Assembly: GCA_007922195.1 (NCBI GenBank)
Contig: ML682067.1
Coordinates: 8,438,273-8,502,272, forward strand
Reading direction: 5' to 3'
Length of the DNA: 64,000 nucleotides
DNA from: Podocnemis expansa
Taxonomy: Eukaryota > Chordata > Testudines > Podocnemididae
The translations under genes were made by a program, and so were the position numbers. Below the pieces are notes generated by a model. It had not been told where the DNA came from. It was given only the letters and a program-made list of their open reading frames with translations, and did not search any database. Of this stretch, positions 47,233-58,070 are shown piece by piece. Every line of letters starts with the position of its first letter. Positions within the stretch are counted from its first letter, which is position 1.

Positions 47233-47910
47233 GGGCTATGTCTACACTAGAGGGCTCAGTTAAGCCAGCTTAATAAAGTATACTTTAAGCCATCTTAAAG
47301 TAGACCTTATCAAGCCAGCTTAGAGAGTCCACACTCAAAATGCCAGGAGACTGCCCACATCCACACTGGCAGCTGCTAGGTCACCCTAGGAGTGGTGCAT
47401 TGGGGGTAGCTGGCCCATAGTGCATCACAGCAGAAGTGCCCCTCTCTTCCAGCCACTCCATTACTACCAGAAGTAAGTGACCACACCACCCCCTATATTA
47501 TGCATGGCAACAGGAAGCCCGAGGAGGTCAGGGATCCTGATGTGCCCCAGCAATGTGCCAGCACAGCACTCCATACCCTCCATGCATTGGCCAGACTCTT
47601 TCAGGTGCTGGAGGGCAACTGCCAGCACAGGGGCAGGCCACAGCAGGCTGACCGCCTCATCCTCTCTGGGAGCTGGTGTGGACAGGATGCCCCACGCATC
47701 TGGACATGGGAAACCAGCAGTGACTGGTAGCACCTGATTGGTCTCACCACCTGGGATGATGACCACTGGCTGCAGAACCTGCAGATGAGAAAGAGCACCT
47801 TCCTCCAGCTGCAAATGCTTAAATCAACTTAATTCCAAATGAAGCCTGGGCTTTGCTTAAGTTGACTTAAGGGGCTTTATGGTGACTTAAGCCCCTAGTG
47901 TAGACACAAC
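47233..47910 (+). mobile_element. Harbinger-like element with transposase remnant
   Basis: The left end GGGCTATGTCTACACTAGAG and right end CTAGTGTAGACACAAC are inverted. A 3-bp direct repeat CTA flanks them (47230-47232 and 47911-47913). The body 47320-47645 matches 18480-18806. It is an internally deleted derivative of an autonomous element: the transposase start is followed almost at once by the right arm (AAATCAACTTAA from 47820). Confidence 0.85.
47746..47820 (+). pseudogene. Harbinger transposase N-terminal scrap
   Basis: The frame reads a TWDDDHWLQNLQMRKSTFL block followed by QLQML. This fits the conserved N-terminal signature of PIF/Harbinger transposases, in which an acidic stretch with W is followed by a WLxNFRMxxxTFxxL motif. 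Everything after this point, including the catalytic DDE residues, has been deleted. The frame upstream has a stop at about 47727. The assignment rests on about 25 residues plus the context of matching terminal repeats. Confidence 0.62.
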
Positions 47911-47913
47911 CTA

Positions 47914-49416
47914 GGATAGGATTTGCATTCCCCACCACAAACAGTTACAAATTTGACAAAAACCTCCCCAAAAAAATGGCCTACCCTTCCTCTTACTGAA
48001 TTTGTAAAAAGCACATTGCAGCATTTCACGTCCTCTCCAATCAGTTGAAATAGTGGGTAGGGTCCAACTGCAAGCACACCCCCCCCAGTTTTGGTGGTTC
48101 AGTCTAAATTTTGTTCACTGTCTTGCACTAAGAATATACTTGGAAGGACTTAAGGATTGTGAATGGTCATGGAGAAGGGAAGCTATTATCTTTATTCTTA
48201 GCTAATAGATCTGTGTACTAAAGATCACCTTCTGTGAGCATGATGCTTTGAAAACGTGATGAAAGATTTCAGAGTTAAACTTCCTGTTAGTAGAAGCCAC
48301 ACCCACTCCCAGTCAATTCACTGTTTTTTCCAGGATTGCATTAGCATTTTGCTTCCATAAGACCAGTCTAGCTCTTGTTTCGCAGTAGGTGTCTTTTGTT
48401 ACTTCATCAGTAAGCTGCTCATCTGCTTAGTTTACAATTTAATGCAAATTCCTTAAGACCACATGTTTGGTCTTGGCCTTTAATATTTGCATTTCATCCT
48501 TATATGTATGGTGATTGTTCTTAGCAGAGATTTAGTTGTAACTTAATGTTTATATGCTTCTGACAGAGAACTGTATATCCTTTCAGAAGCTTCTCAGAAT
48601 TGAACTGACTTCTACACCCAGTATTCAGTCATATAAATCTTTTTTAATAAAAAGAACTCTACTGAGATAACAATATCTTTTGATTTAACCTGAACATCTG
48701 ATGGAGTCTCTCATCTTCTATTTCTCTTTCATGGCCATATGGTATATTAGTTCCTATCTCCAATGTACAGTTTTATGTGGGTGGTATTGACTCTTAGTCG
48801 TAATTTAACAAAAAATCATATCATAATGAAGCTATGAAGGCAGGCACTACCGGTACCTCAACTCCTAAGCCTTCTAGGCTGTAGCATCTGCTGGTATCAC
48901 AATAAACACTAACTAGAAGGAAGAGATTTACTAAGGTTGGCAGAAAAAAAGGTAGCTATACACTCAGCACAGCTCTTTAGTCAATCAAACAAAACACTGT
49001 AGCTCTTAAATCATCCCCTCAGGGTCACTCTGCTACCTGGGTACAAGTACATCTCGTCACTGTTTTAATCTAATTCTTAATGGCCCTTTTCCTACAAAAA
49101 GTCTGTTGACTTGCATAACTTAAAAACAAAATGAAGCAATTATTTTGTCCAAATCCATTCTTGATAAAGTAAAAATTTCTATTAAGAAAAATGGGTCTGT
49201 TGTAAACTGTGCAAAATTTGCACATTATCATCACTTCCTCTCTCCTTCATATTTTTAACCATGAAATGTTCCCATGCTCTATGAGGTTTTAGTTGCCTAG
49301 AAGTCAGGCTGCCCCTTCTAATCCATCCATCTCTTAAAGGCAAATCAATATAGTGCTCAGTCCCATTTTGCAAGATATGGCTAGGGTCCTAGTCCACTTT
49401 CTTTATGTCTCAGACA
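47914..49416. other. No recognisable feature
   Basis: AT-rich stretch with only short frames. Confidence 0.45.
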
Positions 49417-49419
49417 CTC

Positions 49420-50023
49420 AGGGCTTGTCTACACTGAGAGTGGGATTATAATTCAATTTTAAGCAGTTGAATTACAGAAGGCAAAGGTGAATGATCACAG
49501 CAGATTGCTTGCTCGGTGTCTCACACTCCCACTGCTGACTCTACTTCCTGAAATGCACTGCAATGTGGGTAGCAGGCACAGAGGCTTGCAAGAAGGCAGT
49601 TGTGCCCTGCTCACTCCTCTGCCACTCTTTGCTAAAGGAAAAAAAAGCAAGAAAAGCTTTCTTTTCTATTTCTCTGTCACAAGCACAACAAACAGGCACA
49701 GTGCTACATGCAGAGAAAGGAATTAAGTGAAACCTTTCCAGGGCTGCAGGCAGGAGAACAGCTATGTTGCTATGGTGCAACATACACTGGAAAAACTGGA
49801 AAAGCTGCTCTGTGGCTACATAGACCTAAATTCGAAATTTTAGATTTCAACCTCAGTACTATGTTGCTTGCAGGGATAGTGTTAACACATTGAATTGCAG
49901 CTCCTTTTCTTCTCTCTCTCTCTCTCTTTTTTTTTAATTTATTGCTCTGACAGTGGAGACACAGGCTGCAGCAGCTGAGGTAAGCAACATTATGTTGAAC
50001 TTCACTGTTAGAGTAGACCAGGG
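49420..50023. mobile_element. Harbinger-like MITE, diverged
   Basis: The left end AGGGCTTGTCTACACTGAG and right end TTAGAGTAGACCAGGG are imperfectly inverted, flanked by CTC (49417-49419 and 50024-50026). Interior arms have AATTCAATTTT motifs, like those of the 1774-3253 element. A CT-rich stretch (49905-49935) lies near the right end. Confidence 0.55.
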
Positions 50024-50026
50024 CTC

Positions 50027-50986
50027 ATAAATGTTAAGGCCAGAAGATATCATTGTGATCATCTAGTCTGACCTGCTGCTGCACACGGCAAGCCACAGAA
50101 CCTCAACCACCCTCTCCTATAATAGACCCACAACCTCTAGTTGAGCTAAAGGAGTCATCAAAGCATGATTTAAAGAGTTCAAGTTGCAGAACTTTATTGT
50201 TAACCAGCAAGTGACTTCCACTCCATGCTGTAAAGAAAGTTGAAAAAACTCCAGGGTTTCTAGTAATCTGATCTGGGGGGGAACCCCATCCCAACCCCAA
50301 ATATAGCAATCAACTGAGAATCCTGATTGTGTGGGCAAGATCCACCAGCCAGGCACCTGGGAAAGCAATCACTATAGTAACTCAGAGCCCTCGACATCTA
50401 CTGCCTCATCTCTGGCCTTTGGTGATTTTTGATACTAGAAGTCACAGATGTCACTGTAGGAACTCTTATACCATCCCTTCCATAAACATCAAGCTAAGTC
50501 TTGAAGTCAGCTAAGTATTCTGCCCCCACAGCTCCCTTGGGAAGCTCACTCATGTGAACGTCACTCCTCTGATGGTTAAAAACCTTCATCTAATTGCAAT
50601 CTTAAAGTTATTGAAAGCCAGTTTACATCCATTTGTTCTGCAGTGAGTGCTGGCACTGAACTTAAATAACTGCTCCTTCTCTGATATTTCTCTCTCTGAT
50701 GTATTTATAGAGCGCAATAATATCCTCCCTTCAACCTTTGTTTTATTAGGCTAAAAAAAGTCAAATGCCTTGAGTCTCTTCTCATAAGGTCAGTTTTCCA
50801 TTCCTCCGATCATCTCAGGAACATTTCTCTGCACCTGTTAAGGTTCCAATTCCTCCATCTTAAACTTGGGAGACCAAAATAGGCCACAGTATTTCAGATG
50901 AGATCTCTCTAGTGCCTTGTGTAATGACAGTAGCATCTCCCTATCTCTACTGGAAATCCATCACCTGATGCATCATAAGATTATGT
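50027..50986 (-). mobile_element. Old CR1 LINE fragment
   Basis: The 3' end at about 50027 reads, inverted, as the typical AAGGCCAGAAG...GATCATCTAGTCTGACCT CR1 terminus. Minus-strand coding remnants of the RT C-terminal region continue to about 50986 (TGATGCATCATAAGAT). The frame is destroyed throughout. The 5'-truncated end falls exactly where the inverted duplication begins. Confidence 0.8.
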
Positions 50987-52590
50987 AATGGTACCCAGAT
51001 GATTCTGCATGATATTTCTACTAATAAACTTTATTCTTCATGCAGTTTGCAACCATCTGGGACATTTATTAACTCTCTGGAAAGATAAAAATACCCATTT
51101 AACCATGGTTCCCCAACATGCTTAGGAGACCTCTAGAGCAATGCTTGTTGAAATTTGCATAAATTCTGCATTTATGAAAGACTGAGCAGTGCCTGAAGAT
51201 TAACACTTCTGGCAGTTGTTTTGTGTGAAAAAAATGGCTAGTCACAGAGTAGAGCTCATTTACATACATTTTTAAATGGAACTATGTTTAATATCTGTGC
51301 ACCAATTGAAAATATTGTTACACTGAATGCAGAATAATTCAGTACACCATGAGAATGCAATGTTAAAGAATCAATAGGTAACTAAGATATACATTAAATA
51401 TTACATTCTCTCGTAGTGATTAAGAATTTTTTAAATACAGCATTACTTGGTAAAAGGCCCTGTTCTTGCTTTGACTGAAATCTGTCTCAAAATTCCCACT
51501 GACTTAAATTGAAGCAGAATCAAGACTCAGATTTGTATATAGTATATCCAGAGAGAGGTGCACCATATTGAGTTATTATTTTGACTGTAACCAGCATTAT
51601 ATGAACTAAACTGGCTGTGTAGAGAGGTGAGAATGTGTGCCTTTTGGTTTCTGAATAACTCCTTTCAAATCTGAATCCATATCACTCATTAAGTTATCTA
51701 AGACATACACTAGAGTTCTTGGGGGTTTTTCATTGTGATTTTTTTCTGAATGGAAAAATTGCTTGATCAATTTTTTCATGGAAAGCACTTAAAGTCTTCA
51801 GATCAGTGATACTCTACATGTTACCCTTCCATGCAGACAGAGAGGCCACATGAGGCCAAAGCACAAAATAGCTCAATTTAGGTACTGCCCTGAGTTGGAG
51901 ATGTTGGAAATACAGGGCCACAGAGGAACTGGGCACAGTCCTTTCCTGGGCAACATGCTGTGTAAAAGGGAACATAGGAGGGACACTTACTACTGCAGCA
52001 TGGGGAAAGAAGACCTGGCCTTTCCTCCTCCCTGTCTGATTTGGGATGGTTGTGCCTAGTTGGGAAACACAGGGGAAAAAACCACTGAGCTTCCCTTTCT
52101 ACAACTGAGATTGTCCCTTGCATGAGAGAGAGGCCCTTTCTGTGCATCCATACAATGTTCATAGACAATCTAGCATATAATGCTTATATAGGCTCAAAAG
52201 TTATCCCTTCCCTTAAAGAAAGCTACAAAGGATTACAGGATCCAGGTATACAGTATGTCATTTGTTTGGTGCTCATCAGCTGAGCAGATGCTAAAAATTA
52301 AATTATTCCTTAGTGATCAGCTGACTTTCAGCAGTCAGCCAGCCAGGCCAAATGATTTAAGGTTTACTAGGGTTGACATTATATCTATTTTATACTATTT
52401 TATTGTTGTGTGTGCTTTTTCTGCCCACATTCCACATGCTTCTTTAAAAAAAAATCACCTAATTGATCATCAGGCATAAAGGTAAATTTTAAAAGTTAAG
52501 ATAATTAATTGCTTGGTATTTCATTAAACTGGGTTACATTATACAATATGTTAATTAAAATGAAGGTATTTTACATTTTTCTTTGGGGCT
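50987..52590 (+). repeat. Inverted duplication, left arm
   Basis: This arm aligns in inverse orientation with 54290-56465 over its whole length. The interval 51792-52381 is identical to the partner. The rest matches at roughly 75-80% by eye. The outer end abuts the CR1 at 50986, and the inner end fades at about 52590. It holds the empty sites for two elements present only in the other arm: CTCTACAT at 51812-51819 for the hAT element and CTG at 52529-52531 for the MITE. Confidence 0.92.
51792..52381 (+). repeat. 590-bp identical core of the inverted duplication, left copy
   Basis: All 590 bases match the complement of 54831-55638 once the 210-bp hAT element and its 8-bp duplication are removed (808 minus 218 gives 590). 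The first mismatches are at 51791 and just after 52381. Open frames in both arms are identical for this reason and carry no recognisable domain. Confidence 0.9.
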
Positions 52591-54289
52591 AGGCAGTTTT
52601 CAAGTATGATGTTAAACAAGAGAACAAAATAAAACCTATTTTTTAACATTATTGGTTTTATCTTAAATTTGGACTTATTTTTCTCTGTTTATAATGTAAA
52701 GCTTCCAATTTAGGCAATTGGGTCTTCATATTTATTAATGTACATCAAACCTCTTATGATATTTTGAGTTTAATTCAAGTCTTGGGACCAGGTCATTTGC
52801 TTGTGATGCCCATTATCTTTACCATTCTTTGCTGTGCTGATTTAGATCTACTGACACAGTAAAGATATTTATATTACAACTCTAATGTTTCCCATTTAAC
52901 TTTGTGTGCTAATAATTGTTTTTCAAGGTATTCTGGAGTGATTTCTTTGATGGTTCTGATATAAAGTTATTGATTGACTAAAACAATAGATCTCTGCTGG
53001 CTTTAATCTTAATACTGCTAACAGTGTTTTAAAACAAAATCTGTCATAACTATTATTAATTATACTATGAATTTGACAATTTAAAAGGATAACCAGAAGC
53101 CATCACAGGATAAGATTTGGTGGCCATAGTCTGGTTGCTAGATTAGAAGAAAGGTTTCAATATCACAAAAACAAACTTCTCAATTGGCATTGTTAATCTT
53201 AACAAAAACTAGTCAAAGAGAACATACTACTCTTTCATCAATAAGGTGACCTTTCCAGAACAAGGGTAAGTGAGTTTGCAGTAGTTTGTGGAAAAGTTTG
53301 CACTGCTGCCATCCCTGTTCCATGAACAAAAGCCAGCTCTGACAATTCTGTACCTTTCACAAGCACTTTATTTATGTTTGAAAACAGATCCCTGTGACAA
53401 GCTTGCTAACAACAGTCTTTATTGCTTTGAGATGCTTTACTTCCAGCACATGATCAGAGATTAACCAGTTCACAACATGGTTCTAACTTTAGAGCACCAT
53501 TAATTATTTCTTCCTTATAAATCTACTGAATGTCTAAGCATTTTGAGAATGATTGTATTGTTTAAATATCTTCCTATCTGTTATAAAATAGCACAAATAT
53601 TTAATTTCAAACAAACAGTTTTGAAGTATCTGTCTACAGTCAATGACAGACCCTGCACAGAGAAGTGTAGCTGTAAATGTTTTGAAAATTAGCATGCTAA
53701 ACTTTGAAAATCTAAAACAAAATATAAAAAGAACACAGTTGTCATTCTTACTAAATCACTTTTTTGGAGGCAGTATTTTCATTTTCCAAAATATGGATTG
53801 CATGTAGTGTAATGGGGTTGATTGGTTGAGGGGAACGGTAACAGCACTTTTCTTGGATAACTCAGATCTGTAATGGAACAAAAAATTTTGCCATCTGATG
53901 CCTCTTCAGTAGCCTAGCTAAAGACTCTTGTGTGACCACTTTTACAAGTGTAAAGGTGTCCATATCTTAAAAACTACCAGGACACTTGGCACCAACCCTC
54001 CAGTTGGCACTTTTAGCAGAGAGCAAGGACTAAATGGGCAAGGAGACTGAACTGAACTCTGTCCCTTAGAACAGTGGTTTCCAACGTTTTCAGTAACATG
54101 GCACACTTTGATGAGACAAACAATTCCACAGTGCACCCACTTTTTGCAGCTGAACTGATTGCTACTATCTTCAATCTAGTTTCTATCTTCAATCTAGTCT
54201 CAATCTATCTTCTAGTTTCTTCTAGTTTCTATCTTCTATCTAGTTTCAATCTATTTTCTAGCTGATTGCTAGTTTCCATCTAGTTGCTT
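52591..54289. other. Spacer of the inverted duplication
   Basis: AT-rich DNA without genes. A CAGTGGTTTCCAACG sequence at about 54071 resembles the hAT terminus at 57280, but no second end was found. A short tandem repeat lies at 54160-54285. Confidence 0.5.
54160..54285. repeat. Irregular tandem repeat (TCTAGTTTCTATCTTCAA-type)
   Basis: Variants of ATCTTCAATCTAGTTTCT and TCTTCTAGTTTC recur about eight times with a period of roughly 12-20 bases. The repeat sits at the inner border of the right arm. Confidence 0.75.
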
Positions 54290-54400
54290 TCCATACGGAA
54301 AAAATATGCATAGGAAAATAGATTGTTCTGTCTAGGGAGACAAATTGAGACAAGTTTAAAACACTTCCATTTCATTAACACCTGGTAGAATGTTACTCAG

Positions 54401-54655
54401 CCCTAGTCTACACTTGGGCAAAATTTGGAAGCAGTCCACCACCATTTATGCAAGGAACATCAAAGTCCTTGAGTAAACGGTGGCAACTTTTTAACCACAA
54501 ATCACTTGCAGTTGGCTTTCCCTTATGCCCTTTGACCCCGCCAGGACTTCTGGGATTGGCTTCCAGGAGCAGCGTGGCAAGTTCATGCTCACCATGATTC
54601 CCTGAAGCCCACACTGATGGCAGCAAATCTGCTGCCGTCTGTATAGACATATCCC
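54401..54655. mobile_element. Short Harbinger-like MITE in the right arm
   Basis: The ends CCCTAGTCTACACTTGG and CTGTATAGACATATCC are imperfect inverted relatives, flanked by CAG (54398-54400 and 54656-54658). The left arm keeps the unoccupied site (52529-52531), so the insertion followed the duplication. Confidence 0.72.
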
Positions 54656-54830
54656 CAGTTTAAAGAAATGCCAAGCAATTAATTACCTTAAGTTTTAAAA
54701 TTTACTTTTATACCTGATGACCATGATGTGAGTTAAAAAAAAAACAAAACACCACATGTGGAATGTTGGCAGAAAAAGCACACACAACAATAAAATAGAA
54801 TAAAAAACAAAATAGGATTAAATACATTAT

Positions 54831-55638
54831 TAATGTCAACCCTAGTAAACCTTAAATCATTTGGCCTGGCTGGCTGACTGCTGAAAGTCAGCTGATCACT
54901 AAGGAATAATTTAATTTTTAGCATCTGCTCAGCTGATGAGCACCAAACAAATGACATACTGTATACCTGGATCCTGTAATCCTTTGTAGCTTTCTTTAAG
55001 GGAAGGGATAACTTTTGAGCCTATATAAGCATTATATGCTAGATTGTCTATGAACATTGTATGGATGCACAGAAAGGGCCTCTCTCTCATGCAAGGGACA
55101 ATCTCAGTTGTAGAAAGGGAAGCTCAGTGGTTTTTTCCCCTGTGTTTCCCAACTAGGCACAACCATCCCAAATCAGACAGGGAGGAGGAAAGGCCAGGTC
55201 TTCTTTCCCCATGCTGCAGTAGTAAGTGTCCCTCCTATGTTCCCTTTTACACAGCATGTTGCCCAGGAAAGGACTGTGCCCAGTTCCTCTGTGGCCCTGT
55301 ATTTCCAACATCTCCAACTCAGGGCAGTACCTAAATTGAGCTATTTTGTGCTTTGGCCTCATGTGGCCTCTCTGTCTGCATGGAAGGGTAACATGTAGAG
55401 CAGGGGTCTCAAACTCAAATCACCATGAGGGCTGCATGATGACTAGTAGAGGGCCACATAAGGGCTAGTACATTAGCCCAAGGGCTGCACCACAAAAACC
55501 TTTTCATACAACTATATTGCAAATATTGGTTACAACAGTGTTGTTGAGGGCTGCAGGAAATAACCGTAGGGGCCACATGCAGCCCGCAGGCCATGTGTTT
55601 GAGACCCCTGATATAGAGTATCACTGATCTGAAGACTT
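54831..55638 (-). repeat. 590-bp identical core of the inverted duplication, right copy
   Basis: This is the inverse of 51792-52381, split by the hAT element. The first mismatch at its outer border is at 55639. Confidence 0.9.
55401..55610. mobile_element. Short nonautonomous hAT element with known empty site
   Basis: The ends CAGGGGTCTCAAACTCAAAT and GTGTTTGAGACCCCTG are inverted. Flanks ATGTAGAG (55393-55400) and ATATAGAG (55611-55618) differ at one base. The left arm has a single copy (complement at 51812-51819), directly confirming an 8-bp duplication. It is the same family type as the 40492-41634 element. Confidence 0.93.
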
Positions 55639-56465
55639 CAAGTGCCTTCCATGAAAAAACTGATCCAGCAATTCTTCCATTTAGAAACGAAAAGCCACAA
55701 CGAAAAATCCCCCAAGAACTCTAGTTTATGGTTAAGATGACTTAAATGAGTGATATATGTTTAAGTCTGAACGGAGTTATTCAGAATCCAAATGGCACAC
55801 ATACTAGCCTCTATATGCAGCCACCATAATTCACATATTCATAATGCTGGTTACAATCAGCATAACAACAAAATATGCTCTCTTGATAGATTTTTAACTT
55901 GATAAAGGACAGATGGTTAGAGGATAGATGGATAATATGCAGATCTGAGTCTTGATTCTGCTTCTATTTAAGTCAGTGGGAATTTTGTGATATATTTCAG
56001 TGGAGGCAAGAGCAGGGCCATTTATCAAATAACATTACATTGGAAAAAATATTAAACACTACGAAACAAGGCTATTTTTAAAGTATATCTAACAGTTACC
56101 TACTGATTCTTTAGCATCACTTTCTGATGGAGGAGTACAGAATCATTCTACATTCAGTGTAACAATATTTTCATTCAGTGCAGATATTAAATATAGTTCC
56201 TTTTTAAAAGATACACAAATGAGCTCCATTCTATGTGATTAGATTTTTATTTATTTATTACACACAGTACAACTGTCAGAAATGTTAATTTTCATATGCA
56301 GCTCTCATAAGCATGTTGGGGAGCCTGTGTTTATTTTAATAGACATTTTTATCTTTTGAAATAGTTAACAAATGTCCCAGGTAATTGCAGTGGAAAGGCA
56401 TGCTTGATAAAGTTTACTAGTGGAAAATAACAAGTAGAATCATCTGGGTACTGTTACATAATAGT

Positions 56466-56749
56466 TCTGGAGTTAAAGAAGTGTGTAGTGTACATTTGAT
56501 AATTTTTTATTTCTGAGAGTCATAGTTTATTTGATTATAAGGCCCAGAAGAAATACCTTTATTTCATTTGCTGAAATACAAAAAGAAAAGAAGCTGACCC
56601 ATGCTACATAATTTGCAACTGTTGAAGATAAAAATGGATCACTTATGTGTGCTTCTCTCATAAAACAAGATTAATATAATAATCAGTTAATGATAATTTT
56701 GTTAAGTTCAAGAAAATATGTTTAACATTTAGAACATTTGTAATTTCCA
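56466..56749. other. No recognisable feature
   Basis: AT-rich DNA beyond the right arm. Confidence 0.45.
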
Positions 56750-56858
56750 CCAGCTTCAAAGCATCTGATGAAGTGGGATTTTCTCCCACAAAAGCTCATG
56801 AAATGAATAAATTTGCTAGCCTTTAAGTGCCACAGGACTCCTTGTTTGTTTTAACATT
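56750..56858 (+). mobile_element. Penelope-type fragment with inactivated hammerhead-like core
   Basis: The order is AAAGCATCTGATGAAGTGGG, TTTTCTCCCACAAAAGCTCATG, TTGCTAGCCTTTAAGTGCCA, ACTCCTTGTTTGTTTT. Stem II (GTGGGA/TCCCAC) and CTGATGA are perfect, but the essential G of the GAAA box is replaced by A. Confidence 0.6.
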
Positions 56859-57271
56859 TGTACATTGTATTAATAATGCTAGAACAAAAATGTTTTTAAT
56901 AGACCCATTCCAAGTTACATTATAATTTGTTCAAGTTTTTTAACAGTAACAATTAAATTCCATTTCATAAACATTTTTGTAATATGTCTACACACAAGGA
57001 CATGTTCTAATACTCAATGAGCAGAGTCATAACTTTCAACAGTTTCAAGGTTTAAAATACCAATCAATGACTAGTTAATAGAAAGTTAAAAGATCATCTT
57101 GAGACTGCAAGCACCACAGCAGGGTTTAAAATAGTAAAAATGCAACAAATCTCAGCAGAAATAACATGATACATTTTAACACTATCTGTGACAATTACAG
57201 GAAAATACTTAAGATTCACCTCTCTGGATTATATTTGCCTTTAGCTTCATCATATGGAACAACATTAAATA
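56859..57271. other. No recognisable feature
   Basis: AT-rich stretch with nothing assignable. Confidence 0.45.
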
Positions 57272-57279
57272 GCTTAGTG

Positions 57280-58062
57280 CAGTGGTTCCCAGCCTTTTCA
57301 GCTTGAGGGCCACATATATCATTTTTTCAACCCTGAAGCGCCACCCATCTAACAGTTCAAAAAATGTATTGATGTATTTATACATAGTATACAATTAGGG
57401 GCTACAGATCCTGACATAGTTAAAAGTAAACAGCACAAAGCAAATTTAAAATTGTAAATAATTTAAAATAAAAAACTAAAATTGTTTAAAAAGTTTTTTT
57501 TTTTTAAAAATTAAAAATTTAAATTCTAAAAAGTAATTGAACTTGTAAAAACAGTTTTTTTGGTACTGGGAGGGCTGGGTTCAGGCAGCAGGCAGGAGGC
57601 AAGTGCTTGCAGGCTAGGAGGGCTGAGAGCAGGGACTGGGTAGGAGGTTGGTGTGAAGCTAGGAGAGCTAGGAACAGGCACTGGGTGAGAGGCTGGCAAC
57701 CACAGCCCAACTCCTAGCTGTGTGTTGGACCAGGTGGGAGGCTGGTGTCCACCCACAGCCTGACTCTCGTCTCCACACACTAATCAGGTGTGGGAGAGAG
57801 ACTGGTGTCTGCCTGCAGTCCAACTTCTGGCTCCTCTCTGGGGCTGGCCAAGAGGTTGGTGTCCACAGCCTGACTCCTAGCCCTGCACCAGAACTGGGCA
57901 GGAGGACTGTGGTTGCAGCCTGGCTCCCAGGCCTGTACCAGGCCCAGGAGGAAGGAGTAGAGCTGCAGCCCAGCTCCCACGCAGTGGGAGGGGAGTGAAA
58001 GACATTTTTAAAAAGCCCCAGTGGCCACTTTTGGCCCACAGGCAAGGGGCTAGGAATCCCTG
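57280..58062. mobile_element. Nonautonomous hAT element with minisatellite core
   Basis: The ends CAGTGGTTCCCAGCC and GGCTAGGAATCCCTG are imperfectly inverted. Flanks GCTTAGTG (57272-57279) and ACTTAGTG (58063-58070) match at 7 of 8. The first third is AT-rich. The interval 57560-58000 holds repeats of roughly 60 bases built from GGGAGGCTGGTGTCCAC and AGCCTGACTCCTAGC. Open frames here are repeat-derived. Confidence 0.85.
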
Positions 58063-58070
58063 ACTTAGTG

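Larger units (their letters stand above)
54290..56465 (-). repeat. Inverted duplication, right arm
   Basis: This is the partner of 50987-52590 in opposite orientation. It is longer because a 255-bp MITE (54401-54655) and a 210-bp hAT element (55401-55610) inserted in it. Homology outside the identical core is about 75-80% by eye, with small indels, for example a longer T-run near 54740. The outer end, around GTACTGTTACATAATAG, corresponds to left-arm 50990-51010. Confidence 0.9.

Noticed and set aside
51850..52479. Conserved proteins shared by two loci (51.9-52.5 kb and 54.7-55.4 kb)
   Set aside because: Several frames are identical on both strands because the DNA itself is identical. There is no frame-specific conservation and no domain.
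54071..54289. Complete hAT element starting CAGTGGTTTCCAACG
   Set aside because: No inverted partner end or 8-bp duplication was found, so only a possible terminus can be noted.
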